A stretch of DNA of 64,000 bases. It comes from Echinicola vietnamensis DSM 17526 (GTDB taxonomy: Bacteria > Bacteroidota > Bacteroidia > Cytophagales > Cyclobacteriaceae). The notes beneath the pieces are model-generated. The model searched no databases. It had not been told where the DNA came from and was given only the letters and a program-made list of their open reading frames with translations. The translations under genes were made by a program, and so were the position numbers. Position 1 is the first letter of the stretch, and every line of letters starts with the position of its first letter. Positions 1 to 9,308 of the stretch are shown here, in pieces. The stretch lies in contig NC_019904.1 of assembly GCF_000325705.1 (NCBI RefSeq), positions 3,412,001 to 3,476,000 of the forward strand, written 5' to 3'.

Positions 1-1
1 T

Positions 2-115
2 GGGGTCAGCCCAGAAATTGCCCCAGGTGTAGACGATGCTACTGGAGGCGGGATTGACAATAACTTCTATCCCTTGCCGCGTATCTTCTCTTTTGGTGTA
101 AACTTCGGATTTTAA
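2..115 (+). CDS. SusC/RagA TonB-linked outer membrane protein, C-terminal end only
   Basis: The window opens inside a coding frame whose last 37 codons end at TAA 113-115. The tail ends in alternating hydrophobic residues and a terminal Phe (FSFGVNFGF), the usual last beta-strand of a TonB-dependent outer membrane barrel. It is followed 19 bases later by a SusD gene, the standard SusC-SusD order. The SusC partner would import the oligosaccharide bound by SusD. Only the very end is present, so the family is inferred from the terminal strand and context. Confidence 0.8.
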   Translation, partial: GVSPEIAPGVDDATGGGIDNNFYPLPRIFSFGVNFGF

Positions 116-134
116 CCTTAAACCCTGAATAGCA

Positions 135-1724
135 ATGAAATTTAACTGGATATATACAACAAGCATGATACTGGGGCTTTTGGGCGTGGTATCCTGTACA
201 GACCTGGATTTGGAGCCGTACAATGAGGTGACTTCAATCCAAGTGTATGAAGACTTTAGCAATTATAAATCCGTTTTGGCAAAGCTGTATGCTGGCCTAG
301 CTGTGAGTGGTCAACAGGGGCCTTCGGGTAAGCCGGATATCAGTGGCCTCGATGAAGGAGCCTCTACCTACATCCGGGCTTATTGGAAATTGCAGGAGCT
401 GCCAACGGATGAGGCGATCATAGCCTGGAATGACCAAGGGCTTCCTCAGCTCAACACGAGCGAGTGGACTTCTGAAAACAACTTTATTGCCGCCATGTAT
501 TATCGGATTTTCTATCAGATATCACTGGCCAATGAGTTTATCCGAGAGACCAGCGATGAAAAAATGGCTTCCAGGGGGATTTCCGAAGCTGATCAGGAAG
601 TGGGCAGGGTTTACCGTGCTGAGGCCAGGTTTTTACGTGCCCTGAGCTATTACCATGCGTTGGATATGTATGGCAATGTCCCATTTGTGACAGAGGCCGA
701 TGCGGTAGGGGCTTTTTTTCCAGAGCAAACCAATCGAGCGGACTTGTTTGCATACATCGAAAGCGAGCTAATGGAAATTTTGCCCACTTTGGTGGATGCA
801 CGACAAAATGAATATGCACGAGCTGATAAAGCAGCAGCTTGGATGCTGCTGGCCAAATTGTACCTGAATGCTGAGGTGTATATTGGTGAAGACCGCTATT
901 CCGATGCGCTTACTTACCTTAACGAGATCCTTAACAGTGGCTATTCTTTAGAGGAGGATTATAATTACTTGTTTTTGGCGGATAATCACCTGTGCCGGGA
1001 TGAGCTGATCTTTTCGGTGGCTTTTGATGGGGTGAATACCACAACATATGGTGGGACGACCTTTCTTGTAAACGCAGCAGTAGGCGGTACGATGGACAGG
1101 GCGGAGTTTGGCATTCCGGGAGGCTGGCAAGGGCTAAGGACCCGTCCTGAGATAGTGGCGCTGTACCCTGTTACCGATGGGTCTACCGATGCGCGGGCGC
1201 TTTTTCATACCGAAGAGCAAAACTTGGATATTGAGGAAATCGCCATTTTCCAAGATGGTTATGCGGTAAAAAAATATAAGAATGTCACCAGGACCGGCCA
1301 GCGTGGTTCAAGTCCCGGGACGGATATCGTGGATACCGATTTCCCCATGTTCCGTCTTGGGGATGTTTACCTGATGTATGCTGAAGCGGTACTTCGTGAG
1401 GGCAGTGGCGGTAGCCAAGCCCAAGCACTGGCCTATATCAACATGCTGAGGGAAAGGGCCTATGGTGACGCCGCTGGTAATATCACCTCAGGAGAATTGA
1501 CTTTGGATTTTATTTTGGATGAGCGTGCCAGGGAGCTGAAGTGGGAAGCGCATCGCAGGACCGACCTTATTCGGTTTGACCGCTTTACCGGCGACAGCTA
1601 TACTTGGCAATGGAAAGGTGGTGATTTTGAAGGAACCTCGGTGGAGGCATATCGGACGCTTTACCCGTTGCCAGTGGCTGATCTGACCGCCAATCCCAAG
1701 CTGACACAAAATGATGGTTATTAA
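135..1724 (+). CDS. SusD/RagB family nutrient-binding outer membrane lipoprotein
   Basis: A 529-residue protein with a lipoprotein signal (lipobox GVVSC, Cys about 21), so it is anchored in the outer membrane. It has the SusD layout: helical TPR-like stretches (RAEARFLRALSYYHALDMYG, FPMFRLGDVYLMYAEAVLR) and a C-terminal half with ERARELKWEAHRRTDLIRF. It caps the SusC channel and binds glycan. Downstream are a SusE-like protein with carbohydrate-binding repeats and a GH13 amylase, so an alpha-glucan substrate is likely. The sequence shows no direct substrate proof. Confidence 0.95.
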   Translation: MKFNWIYTTSMILGLLGVVSCTDLDLEPYNEVTSIQVYEDFSNYKSVLAKLYAGLAVSGQQGPSGKPDISGLDEGASTYIRAYWKLQELPTDEAIIAWNDQGLPQLNTSEWTSENNFIAAMYYRIFYQISLANEFIRETSDEKMASRGISEADQEVGRVYRAEARFLRALSYYHALDMYGNVPFVTEADAVGAFFPEQTNRADLFAYIESELMEILPTLVDARQNEYARADKAAAWMLLAKLYLNAEVYIGEDRYSDALTYLNEILNSGYSLEEDYNYLFLADNHLCRDELIFSVAFDGVNTTTYGGTTFLVNAAVGGTMDRAEFGIPGGWQGLRTRPEIVALYPVTDGSTDARALFHTEEQNLDIEEIAIFQDGYAVKKYKNVTRTGQRGSSPGTDIVDTDFPMFRLGDVYLMYAEAVLREGSGGSQAQALAYINMLRERAYGDAAGNITSGELTLDFILDERARELKWEAHRRTDLIRFDRFTGDSYTWQWKGGDFEGTSVEAYRTLYPLPVADLTANPKLTQNDGY

Positions 1725-1743
1725 TCCAAAATACCTTTTAATG

Positions 1744-2784
1744 ATGAAAAAATTAGCGACATATATTTTAGGAGGGCTTTCCATTTTGCTGGTGGGAGCA
1801 TGTTCGGAGGACTTGGATCCTGTCATCAAAAGTGATCCTACCCCTCCAGTATTGATGAGCCCAGCTTCTGGAACCTCACTTGTGTTGACCGCAGAGGAAG
1901 GTGCTGAAGAATTGGTGTTTGCGTATGAAAAAACCGATTACGGATTTCCAGCGGCAGCCACGTACACGGCGCAGCTTGATTTCCCGGAAAACGATTTTGC
2001 CGAGCCGATGGATCTTGCTAGTTCCGCTGCGGCTGAAATGATGCTCACCTATGAGGCCTTTAACCAAAAGCTTTTGGCAAAAGGCTTGCTTCCGGGGGAG
2101 GAGGCTTCCATTGCGCTCCGGATCAAGTCCACCATAAACAAGTCCGTGATGGACAAGTTCTCTGAGGTGATCCAAATGCAAGTCACGCCTTATGAGGTGG
2201 CCTTGGAGTATCCACGGCTTTACCTGCCCGGAGATTACCAAGGATGGGATCCTGCGAACGAAAATACGGTGATTTATTCTGTGAAATCTGACAATGTCTA
2301 CGAAGGGTTTATCCATGTATTGGGCGGTTCTGGTGAATTTAAAATCAATGAAATGCCCAATTGGGACGTTAATTACGGTGATGATGGTGCAGACGGGACG
2401 TTGGAGGAGAATGGCGAAAACATCAAGGCCGAAGGTGTCGGTACCTTTAAGTTGACGGTTGACCTAGCGGCCAAAACCTATACCTTGGGCAATCCCCTGT
2501 ATTGGGGGATTATCGGAGATGCGACGCCAGGCGGCTGGGATGCCTCTACGCCAATGGAATTCGATGCGGCTGAAAATTTGCTGACCATTACGGTGGATTT
2601 AGGGGTAGGCGTGATGAAGTTCCGTGCCAACGATGCCTGGGACAATAATTTCGGAGATGATGATCTGGATGGCATCTTAGAGCCGGGTGGAGGTGATATT
2701 CCTGTAGAGGAAGCAGGAAACTATACCATCACGTTGGATTTTAAAGTGCCGGGAGAGGTTTCTTATACGTTGATGAAAAATTGA
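1744..2784 (+). CDS. SusE/SusF-like surface glycan-binding lipoprotein
   Basis: About 347 residues. Start chosen at ATG 1744 (ATG 1741 is equally possible), giving a clean lipoprotein signal with lipobox LVGAC; a longer in-frame start at 1711 would overlap susD and spoil the signal. The N-terminal half is a SusE-type Ig-like domain. The C-terminal half holds two CBM-like repeats with the motifs LPGDYQGWDP and IGDATPGGWD, typical of starch-binding SusE/SusF proteins. It probably sits on the cell surface with SusC/SusD and helps hold alpha-glucan. It begins 19 bases after susD, so the two are co-transcribed. Confidence 0.9.
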   Translation: MKKLATYILGGLSILLVGACSEDLDPVIKSDPTPPVLMSPASGTSLVLTAEEGAEELVFAYEKTDYGFPAAATYTAQLDFPENDFAEPMDLASSAAAEMMLTYEAFNQKLLAKGLLPGEEASIALRIKSTINKSVMDKFSEVIQMQVTPYEVALEYPRLYLPGDYQGWDPANENTVIYSVKSDNVYEGFIHVLGGSGEFKINEMPNWDVNYGDDGADGTLEENGENIKAEGVGTFKLTVDLAAKTYTLGNPLYWGIIGDATPGGWDASTPMEFDAAENLLTITVDLGVGVMKFRANDAWDNNFGDDDLDGILEPGGGDIPVEEAGNYTITLDFKVPGEVSYTLMKN

Positions 2785-2799
2785 GCCGTAAAGGCTCAA
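2781..2799 (+). terminator. Weak intrinsic terminator after SusE-like gene
   Basis: TTGAGCC-gtaaa-GGCTCAA, a perfect 7-bp stem that includes the stop codon, followed by only three T. It would work weakly at best. Confidence 0.45.
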
Positions 2800-3162
2800 T
2801 TTCCAGCGGCTTAAAGAGAAGTGCTGTCAGCCCAGAGAAAGGGAGAATGGCGTTGAATTTTGCCAGGAGGGATGAAACCTTTCGAGGTGCATTTTTCATT
2901 TCGTCTGGCGATCAGACTGGACAGGTACATAAGACGCCATGATGGATGGTTTACCGAACATCCAATGTGGAACTAAGGGAAATGACGATACTTTTTCCTG
3001 AATGGATATGGTTTGAAAGGAGAAATTGCCAAAATGATAACATTTCGTCTTTCAATTAAAGGATATTAGAGCAGGTCTTTATATCTTTGAGCTTACTGAC
3101 AATGATCAGTTGCTGCGAAAGCATTTTATCAAAAAGTAATCAAACCATTAAACCATTCCATT
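2785..3162. other. Intergenic region with possible aldolase promoter
   Basis: No gene seen in 378 bases. TATCTTTG at 3082-3089 matches the Bacteroidota -7 element TAnnTTTG, 73 bases before the aldolase start, but no TTTG lies at the proper -33 distance, so the promoter call is weak. It would mean the aldolase is transcribed apart from the Sus genes. Confidence 0.35.
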
Positions 3163-4224
3163 ATGAAATTCAAACCAGGAATAAAGTTCGGTGAAGAATT
3201 GAAAGACTTGTTGGAGTATGCCAAGGAAAGTGAATTTGCTTTGCCGGCTGTCAACGTGATCAACACCAGTACTGCCAATGCAGTGTTGGAGACGGCCAAG
3301 AAAGTTAATTCTCCAGTGATTGTGCAGTTTTCCAATGGAGGAGCTCAGTTTTTTGCTGGAAAAGGGCTGGCGAATGATAAACAACAAGCCTCCATCGCAG
3401 GAGCAGTGTCCGGAGCGATGCATGTACACAAGATGGCTGAAGCGTACGGTGTGCCTGTAATCCTTCACACTGACCATGCTGCCAAAAAGCTGATTCCTTG
3501 GGTGGACGGTATGCTAGAGGCTGGAAAAGAGTATTATGCAGCTTTCAAGAAGCCGCTTTTCAGCTCACACATGTTGGACCTTTCCGAAGAGCCTATCGAG
3601 GAGAACATCGAGACGTCTGTGAAATACCTTGCTGAATTCAAAAAGCTTGAAATGGCCCTTGAAATAGAACTAGGTGTGACCGGAGGAGAAGAAGACGGTG
3701 TGGACAATACCGATATCGATAGCTCCAAGCTGTATACGCAGCCAGAAGAGGTGGCCTATGCATATGAGAAGCTAAGAGAGCAAAGTGAGTTGTTTACCAT
3801 TGCTGCAGCCTTTGGTAATGTTCACGGTGTGTATAAGCCAGGAAACGTAAGTTTGCAGCCAAAAATCTTGAAAAATTCCCAGGACTATATCTGTGAGAAA
3901 TTCGGACTTTCCGGTAAGCCTGTGAGCTTTGTGTTCCACGGTGGATCAGGTTCTTCTGTGGAAGAGATCCGTGAAGCTACCGGATATGGTTCTATTAAAA
4001 TGAACATCGATACCGATATGCAGTGGGCATTCTGGGAAGGTGTTTTGAAATATTATAAAGAGAATGAAGGTTACCTTCAAACTCAACTAGGAAACCCTGA
4101 GGGGCCAGATGTGCCTAATAAGAAGAAGTATGATCCAAGAGTATGGCTTAGAAAAGGCGAAGAGAATTTCGTGAAACGTCTCGAGGTAGCCTTTGACATG
4201 CTCAATGCAGTGGACAGAAACTAA
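3163..4224 (+). CDS. fbaA: Class II fructose-bisphosphate aldolase
   Basis: 353 residues, the length of the E. coli FbaA type (class IIA). It cleaves fructose 1,6-bisphosphate to glyceraldehyde 3-phosphate and dihydroxyacetone phosphate in the cytoplasm. The motif LHTDHAAKK carries the catalytic Asp (about 104) and first zinc His (about 105); later zinc and phosphate motifs are GNVHGVYKPGN and FHGGSGSS. NMDTD-type phosphate loop residues (NIDTDMQWAFW) are present. It sits between starch-use genes, which suits glycolytic use of released glucose. Start ATG 3163 is the first in-frame one and fits family N-termini. Confidence 0.97.
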   Translation: MKFKPGIKFGEELKDLLEYAKESEFALPAVNVINTSTANAVLETAKKVNSPVIVQFSNGGAQFFAGKGLANDKQQASIAGAVSGAMHVHKMAEAYGVPVILHTDHAAKKLIPWVDGMLEAGKEYYAAFKKPLFSSHMLDLSEEPIEENIETSVKYLAEFKKLEMALEIELGVTGGEEDGVDNTDIDSSKLYTQPEEVAYAYEKLREQSELFTIAAAFGNVHGVYKPGNVSLQPKILKNSQDYICEKFGLSGKPVSFVFHGGSGSSVEEIREATGYGSIKMNIDTDMQWAFWEGVLKYYKENEGYLQTQLGNPEGPDVPNKKKYDPRVWLRKGEENFVKRLEVAFDMLNAVDRN

Positions 4225-4250
4225 GGTTAGGTAACTAGTCGGTATTTAAG

Positions 4251-4346
4251 CCGTCTCAGGAGTATATTTTAACTTGATTTAGCCAAGGCGTTTTATATTA
4301 AAATGCCAACGCTTAGTAGTTAAGAGACTTCTGAGGCGGTTTTTTT
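4251..4346 (+). terminator. Unusual long-loop intrinsic terminator after fbaA
   Basis: A 12-bp stem (4251-4262 with 4328-4339; ten Watson-Crick and two G-U pairs) is followed by seven T at 4340-4346. The 65-base interior holds a second hairpin at 4287-4307 (GGCGTTTTA-TAT-TAAAATGCC). The result is a branched terminator rather than the usual short hairpin. Confidence 0.6.
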
Positions 4347-4516
4347 GTGCCCAAAATTCTGGGGTGGGTCGTGTTTGTCCAGTTGTTTTTGCCTGAAGCA
4401 AAAGTAGCAATAGCATGGATATGCACAATAAAAATGAACCTGACATGGATGGCAAAATGCTTCTCCATGGTAATTAATGTATAACCATCAATAAACTCAT
4501 TAACCAAAATTATAAC

Positions 4517-6076
4517 ATGAGAAACCTATTAAGATCATTTACCTATTGTACATTGGTTCTACTGACAGCAAGTTGTATGCAAGATGCGAACGAGGAATTG
4601 GAAGTAAAAAACTATTGGCCGGAGGCAGGTATCACCTACGAAATATTTATCCAGTCCTTCTATGATACAGACGGAGATGGGATTGGTGATATCAATGGTG
4701 TGACCAAAAAGCTGGATCATGTTCAAGAGTTAGGGGCCAATGCCATTTGGTTTATGCCCCTGATGCCGTCTCCTTCCTATCATAAGTATGATGTGACGGA
4801 TTATAAGGCAATCCATCCAGACTATGGAACGATGGACGATTTTAAGCAGATGCTGGATGAGGCACATAAGCGTGACATCAAGGTCGTGATCGATATGATC
4901 ATTAACCACACCAGTGACGAGCACCCGTGGTTTCAGGAGGCGAAGAAGGGCCGGGATAATCCTTACAGGGATTATTATGTCTGGGCCCAGTACGATACCA
5001 TCCAAGATTACTTGGATAAGAAGGTGGTGACCTTGGACAGCGATAATATCCGACAATGGCACGATCCAGGCCAAGGGGATGATTACTATTATGGATTTTT
5101 TACGGGTGACATGCCTGATTTGAATTTTGATAATCCCAAGGTGAGGGAAGAGATATATGAGATAGGACGCTATTGGTTAGCAGAAGTGGGAGTGGATGGT
5201 TTTCGGTTGGATGCGGCCAAGCACATTTATCCTGATGATCGGGCAGCGGACAGCCATGAATTTTGGGAAGAGTTCAGGGCAGAAATGGAGAAAGTAAAAC
5301 CCGATGTGTATTTGGTAGGAGAGGTGTACGATATGAAAGAGGTGGTGGCGCCATACCTAACAGGACTAAGGGCCTTATTTAACTTTGATTTTCATTATAC
5401 TCTTCTGGAAGCGTACAAAAAGGAAGATGGGATGCTTTTGGCCAAGAAGCAACATGATATTTTAGCATTCTATAATGGGATTACGGACGATTTTATAGAC
5501 GCGACCATTTCATCCAACCATGACCAGCCTCGTTTGCTCAATGAGCTGGGGAAAAGTAAGGATAAGCTCAAGCAAGCCATCGCTATCCTGATGACTATGC
5601 CAGGTGCCCCATATATTTATTATGGAGAGGAAATAGGGATGTTGGGCAAAAAACCGGATCCCAATATCCGGGAACCGTTCCTATGGGATGTGGCGGAGCA
5701 GGATGAAGGCAGGACCAAATGGATTACACCAGCATTCTCAACGGATAATACGGTGACGCCTTTGGCTATCCAGAAGGAAGATGCGGATAGTTATTTCAAC
5801 CATTATAAACGAGTGATCCAATTGCGGAACACGCATCCAGCCTTGGCTATTGGAAGTTTGGAGCTTCCCGCGGAAAAGTATCCAAAAGCTGTAATGGCTT
5901 ATCAACGGAAGACAGGGGAACAGGAGTTATATGTATTCCATAATTTGGGGAAGAAGTCAGTGGAGATCCCGTTGCCTCAAGGCTTTGATCGCGAGGTTTA
6001 TCATCTCAAAGGGGCCAAGGTCAACGGTGATAAAATTAAATTACCGGCATTCAGCAGTATCGTGTTGGGGAAATGA
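4517..6076 (+). CDS. GH13 alpha-amylase family glycoside hydrolase, lipoprotein
   Basis: 519 residues with a lipoprotein signal (LTASC, Cys 20), so probably an outer-membrane or periplasm-facing enzyme like SusG or SusA. The GH13 (beta/alpha)8 barrel motifs are present in order: DTDGDGIGD near residue 50, DMIINHTSDEHPWF (about 126-139), GFRLDAAKH with nucleophile Asp 232, GEVYD with acid/base Glu 269, and NHDQ with Asp 336. A C-terminal beta domain ends the protein. It hydrolyses alpha-1,4 glucans or shorter maltodextrins; the exact product pattern cannot be read. It closes the locus that starts with susC/susD/susE. Confidence 0.95.
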   Translation: MRNLLRSFTYCTLVLLTASCMQDANEELEVKNYWPEAGITYEIFIQSFYDTDGDGIGDINGVTKKLDHVQELGANAIWFMPLMPSPSYHKYDVTDYKAIHPDYGTMDDFKQMLDEAHKRDIKVVIDMIINHTSDEHPWFQEAKKGRDNPYRDYYVWAQYDTIQDYLDKKVVTLDSDNIRQWHDPGQGDDYYYGFFTGDMPDLNFDNPKVREEIYEIGRYWLAEVGVDGFRLDAAKHIYPDDRAADSHEFWEEFRAEMEKVKPDVYLVGEVYDMKEVVAPYLTGLRALFNFDFHYTLLEAYKKEDGMLLAKKQHDILAFYNGITDDFIDATISSNHDQPRLLNELGKSKDKLKQAIAILMTMPGAPYIYYGEEIGMLGKKPDPNIREPFLWDVAEQDEGRTKWITPAFSTDNTVTPLAIQKEDADSYFNHYKRVIQLRNTHPALAIGSLELPAEKYPKAVMAYQRKTGEQELYVFHNLGKKSVEIPLPQGFDREVYHLKGAKVNGDKIKLPAFSSIVLGK

Positions 6077-6391
6077 GTTAGATGTGAGATGAAGATAATC
6101 AATGTTGTTCAGGTTAATCCGTGTCTATGTTTAGTTAACCTAGCCATATGATCAGGGAGGAAAGTCGGATGTCTGGTGAGGTTGTGTGACAACACGGATG
6201 TGGATTCCCCTAGAAATGGATCGGTCAGGGTATTCTGAAAAATGGAAGCCTACTGACCTGGAGATGAGAATGACCGAGGAGTGCGCGGTGGTTTTTTCTC
6301 CGCCACGGCGGAGAACCGCAATTCGATTAGGCTAAGGATAACGTAAAAGAAGTGTCACATGATTTCAGGACATGAGCAGAAAAGAAATGAT
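6077..6391. other. Long 3' region of GH13 gene, no gene seen
   Basis: 315 bases lie between the amylase stop and the strong terminator at 6392. They contain a near-perfect palindrome TTCTCCGCC-AC-GGCGGAGAA at 6296-6315 without a T-run, and TATGTTTA at 6125, one mismatch from a -7 element. This could be a long 3' UTR or a small RNA unit. No coding frame is convincing. Confidence 0.4.
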
Positions 6392-6421
6392 AAAAGGTGC
6401 AGTCGGGGACTGCACCTTTTT
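6392..6421 (+). terminator. Strong intrinsic terminator
   Basis: A perfect 13-bp stem AAAAGGTGCAGTC / GACTGCACCTTTT around a GGG loop, ending in a T-run. The A-tract on the left arm makes it usable on both strands. Confidence 0.85.
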
Positions 6422-6575
6422 ACGTGGGGATAAAGGGCGGTGAATTTTCCAACCAATCCAGCCTTCCATGTGTTATAACCTGCTAAACCGCTTACCTCTC
6501 GTTGCTTTTTAAAATTTAACGAGTAAATTTGTTACTCACATTATATGATTTTTAGGAGCCATTTGAGAAACTTTC

Positions 6576-7085
6576 ATGCTAGATATACTGATTACATCCA
6601 AAACCAGGGTAAAGCTACTGATTAAATTTTTTACCCATGAAGCCAATAGAGGATATTTGCGTGGGTTGGCAGAGGAGTTTAACGAGTCCACCAATTCCGT
6701 AAGGGTCGAATTAAACAGGCTTTCCGAAGCGGGGATATTGGTATCAGAACATGAAGGAAACACAAAGTCTTATGCAGCCAACAGAAAGCATCCTCTTTTT
6801 CATGAAATGAAAAGTTTGGTGGCCAAATACCTGGGGTTGGATAGATTGGTCGAAGTGGTGATCAATAAACTTGGCAATGTAGAGAAGGCGATCGTGGTGG
6901 GGGATTATGCTAAAGGTATCGATAGCGGTGTTATTGAGCTAGTCCTTGTGGGAAAAGCCATTAATAAAGAATACCTCGAGTTTCTGATTGAAAAGGCAGA
7001 AGCTAAAATCAATAGAAAAGTCAAAGTGGCCATTTATGAAGAAGAACCAACTGAAATGAACGGGATGTTACTGCTATCAATATGA
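6576..7085 (+). CDS. Winged-helix (ArsR/MarR-type) regulator with nucleotidyltransferase-like C-terminal domain
   Basis: 169 residues. Residues 1-80 form a winged helix (TSKTRVKLLIKFF, LRGLAEEFNESTNSVRVELNRLSEAGIL, wing EGNTKSYAANRKHPLF). Residues 85-169 look like a reduced nucleotidyltransferase fold (VEKAIVVGDYAKGIDSGVIELVLVG) in which the catalytic GxS...DxD pattern is degraded. Such proteins occur in Bacteroidota, often near polysaccharide genes, but no target is known to me. It stands alone between a terminator and an AT-rich gap. A DNA-binding role is likely; enzymatic activity is unlikely. Confidence 0.75.
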   Translation: MLDILITSKTRVKLLIKFFTHEANRGYLRGLAEEFNESTNSVRVELNRLSEAGILVSEHEGNTKSYAANRKHPLFHEMKSLVAKYLGLDRLVEVVINKLGNVEKAIVVGDYAKGIDSGVIELVLVGKAINKEYLEFLIEKAEAKINRKVKVAIYEEEPTEMNGMLLLSI

Positions 7086-7373
7086 CTGATAGAATCATGT
7101 TTGGTTGAGGTTAAAAATAAATATTTTTATTCTAATGCGTTTTGCCTAATGTTTTTTGCATAAAATGATTTTATAGGTTGTTATTTAAACCTATTTTTTA
7201 ATGTTTTTTTAAAAATTCGATAAATACAGTTTTAATTTAAACCTAATTTTTCTACTTTAACGTAAAGTTGATCGAACAAGGTTTATTTAACAACCTGAAT
7301 GTTATTTGAATTTTATTTGGTTGATCGAGTTTAGCTTGACTGAAATTAGTGACATGTTAATCCCCGACGAACC

Positions 7374-7919
7374 ATGAGAGAAATTGAAACAAGATTATTG
7401 GAGCAAATTAAAAAAGGGAATGAGATGGCCTTTGTGGAGGTTTATGATAAGTATTGGAAACAATTGTTCAATAGTGGATATAAACGGTTCCAGAAGAAGG
7501 AAATTGTGGAGGGGTTAGTGCAGGAGGTGTTTGTGGAGATGTGGCAGAAGCGGGCTTCATTGATGGTTCATACTTCCTTGGGGGCCTATTTATTCACGGC
7601 TCTAAAGTACAAAGTGATCAATCAAATGAAATCCCAGATGGTGAAAGAGAAATACGTCGCCTTTGTGACTTCACGGAAGTCTAATTTTGGAAGTGAAGTG
7701 GAGGAGAAGATTTTTTATAAGGAATTGGATGAGGCCTATAAGCAAGAGATCGCCAATTTGCCATCCCAGGCAAAACGCGTGTATGAGCTTAAAAATACAG
7801 AGGGGTTAAGTTATGTCGAAATTTCCCAAGAGATGGGAATTTCTGTTAGTACCGTTGAAAAGCACATGATAAAGGCACTCAAGATCCTTCGGCAAAACCT
7901 GAGGAATTATTGTGTATAG
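7374..7919 (+). CDS. ECF sigma-70 factor of the Bacteroidota FecI-like type
   Basis: 181 residues with sigma region 2 (EVYDKYWKQLFNSGYKRFQKKEIVEGLVQEVFVEMWQKR) and region 4 (LPSQAKRVYELKNTEGLSYVEISQEMGISVSTVEKHMIKALKILR). The next gene is a FecR anti-sigma factor and the third a TonB receptor with an STN domain, so this is a cell-surface signalling system: the receptor senses its ligand, FecR relays it, and the sigma factor switches on the uptake locus. Start ATG 7374 gives the usual short N-terminus. Confidence 0.93.
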   Translation: MREIETRLLEQIKKGNEMAFVEVYDKYWKQLFNSGYKRFQKKEIVEGLVQEVFVEMWQKRASLMVHTSLGAYLFTALKYKVINQMKSQMVKEKYVAFVTSRKSNFGSEVEEKIFYKELDEAYKQEIANLPSQAKRVYELKNTEGLSYVEISQEMGISVSTVEKHMIKALKILRQNLRNYCV

Positions 7920-8115
7920 AAGGGGTGTGATGATCGAGGGTGTGCAGTAAAAACAATCATTTGGCTTCCAGAGATGGTTTCTTTATGAAAACCATCGATA
8001 TGTATGGTGAATTTTGATTGTTTTAAAAGATTATCAAATATTTTTTAGCTTTTTTATATTTTTAGATGGAGGTTGGAGATGGAGAAGTTGACTTAATTAT
8101 AGAAAAGCACTAAAA

Positions 8116-9072
8116 ATGAACCGAGAGGAGATCAATTTACTACTGGATAAGTTTTTGTCGGGAGAGATCAGTCCTGAAGAGCAGAAAGTCTTGGACCACT
8201 GGTACAAGGACTTTGACGGGCAGGATGATGTTACCGATGGAATGAGGGATGAAGAGCAGTGGGAGTTGAAAAGTAGGATGCTGGGAAAGATCAGGGAAGA
8301 GGCTCTTGGCGATAAGGTCGAAATAGAAAAGAACGCCAAAGGCAGTTTGTCAAAATTGCTAATGGTAGCTGCTTCATTTGTGCTGATAGTGGGGTTAGGG
8401 TTTTTCTTCTACAAACAGCAGGCCAGGCCAGTTGTCTACCAAACGGGTCTCGGAGAGGTGCTCATCCTCAAATTGCCCGACAGTACAGAGGTTACCTTAA
8501 ATGGAAATTCACAATTGAGCTATACTACGGGATGGTTTGGGGAGTTTGACAGGAAGGTGAATTTGGAGGGAGAGGCTTTTTTTGATGTAGTGCATACGAT
8601 CGACGATCGTCGGTTTACGATAAATGAAAAGACAGGGTTGGGGATCGAAGTATTCGGTACCGCCTTTAATTATAGGGTTCGAGAGGAAGTCAATGCTGTA
8701 GCCCTCGCATCAGGAAGTGTGAAGGTCATGTTGCCGGATGCAGGAGCAGGTGAACGGAAGGTCCATTTCTTGAAGCCTGGGGAATTAGCAGTATATGATC
8801 ACCAAGTCAAGGAGGTGGAGATCAATACGCCGGCCAACCTGGAAAGCCATTACGCTTGGAAAGAAGGTAAATTGATATTGGATTATTCGACCTTACCGGA
8901 AATTATCGAAAAGATAAAAGGCACCTATGGTTTGAAGATATCCTTGGATACTTCAAATTGGAGAGAACACAAAGTATCGGGTACCCTGCCGCTCACCAGG
9001 GACCCAGCATCCCTCATCAAAAATCTAGAGCAGCTTTTTGATGTGGAGATCAGAATAACCAACAAAGAATAA
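8116..9072 (+). CDS. FecR family anti-sigma factor
   Basis: 318 residues. A cytoplasmic N-terminal helical domain (residues 1-80, sigma binding) is followed by one membrane segment (about 81-99) and a periplasmic FecR domain (GEVLILKLPDSTEVTLNGNSQLSY, EGEAFFDVVH, FTINEKTGLGIEVFGTAFNYR, ASGSVKVML). The C-terminal DUF4974-type domain (LDYSTLPEIIEKIKGTYGLKI) should touch the STN domain of the TonB receptor encoded next. The 196-base gap to the sigma gene is longer than usual but the order is standard. Confidence 0.94.
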   Translation: MNREEINLLLDKFLSGEISPEEQKVLDHWYKDFDGQDDVTDGMRDEEQWELKSRMLGKIREEALGDKVEIEKNAKGSLSKLLMVAASFVLIVGLGFFFYKQQARPVVYQTGLGEVLILKLPDSTEVTLNGNSQLSYTTGWFGEFDRKVNLEGEAFFDVVHTIDDRRFTINEKTGLGIEVFGTAFNYRVREEVNAVALASGSVKVMLPDAGAGERKVHFLKPGELAVYDHQVKEVEINTPANLESHYAWKEGKLILDYSTLPEIIEKIKGTYGLKISLDTSNWREHKVSGTLPLTRDPASLIKNLEQLFDVEIRITNKE

Positions 9073-9081
9073 GTGCACTTC

Positions 9082-9141
9082 AAGTGGCCTGACCAATAGG
9101 CCGACTTAACAAAACTTATGGCAATTCCCCGAGAAATCGGG
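9082..9141. other. Two hairpins between fecR and TonB receptor gene
   Basis: AAGTGGCCT-gaccaat-AGGCCgACTT (9082-9107, one bulge) and CCCGA-GAAA-TCGGG (9128-9141, tetraloop type). Neither has a T-run. They lie in the 236-base leader of the receptor gene and could be processing or attenuation structures. Confidence 0.35.
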
Positions 9142-9308
9142 ACATGGAAAGTTATGCATTAAACTTACCGTGGAAGCATATTGCCCTATTTTAAATCGGA
9201 ATACACGTGTGTGGGGTTTGGTATGGCTTGTTTAGCAAAAATTGTCCGCAACAATTTTAGCCCAAAATAGCAAAAAGTTTAACCACTTTAACCACTAACC
9301 AAATACCT

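Noticed and set aside
3082..3089. Full promoter call for fbaA
   Set aside because: The -7 box is perfect but no TTTG stands at 19-21 bases upstream; kept only as a weak note.
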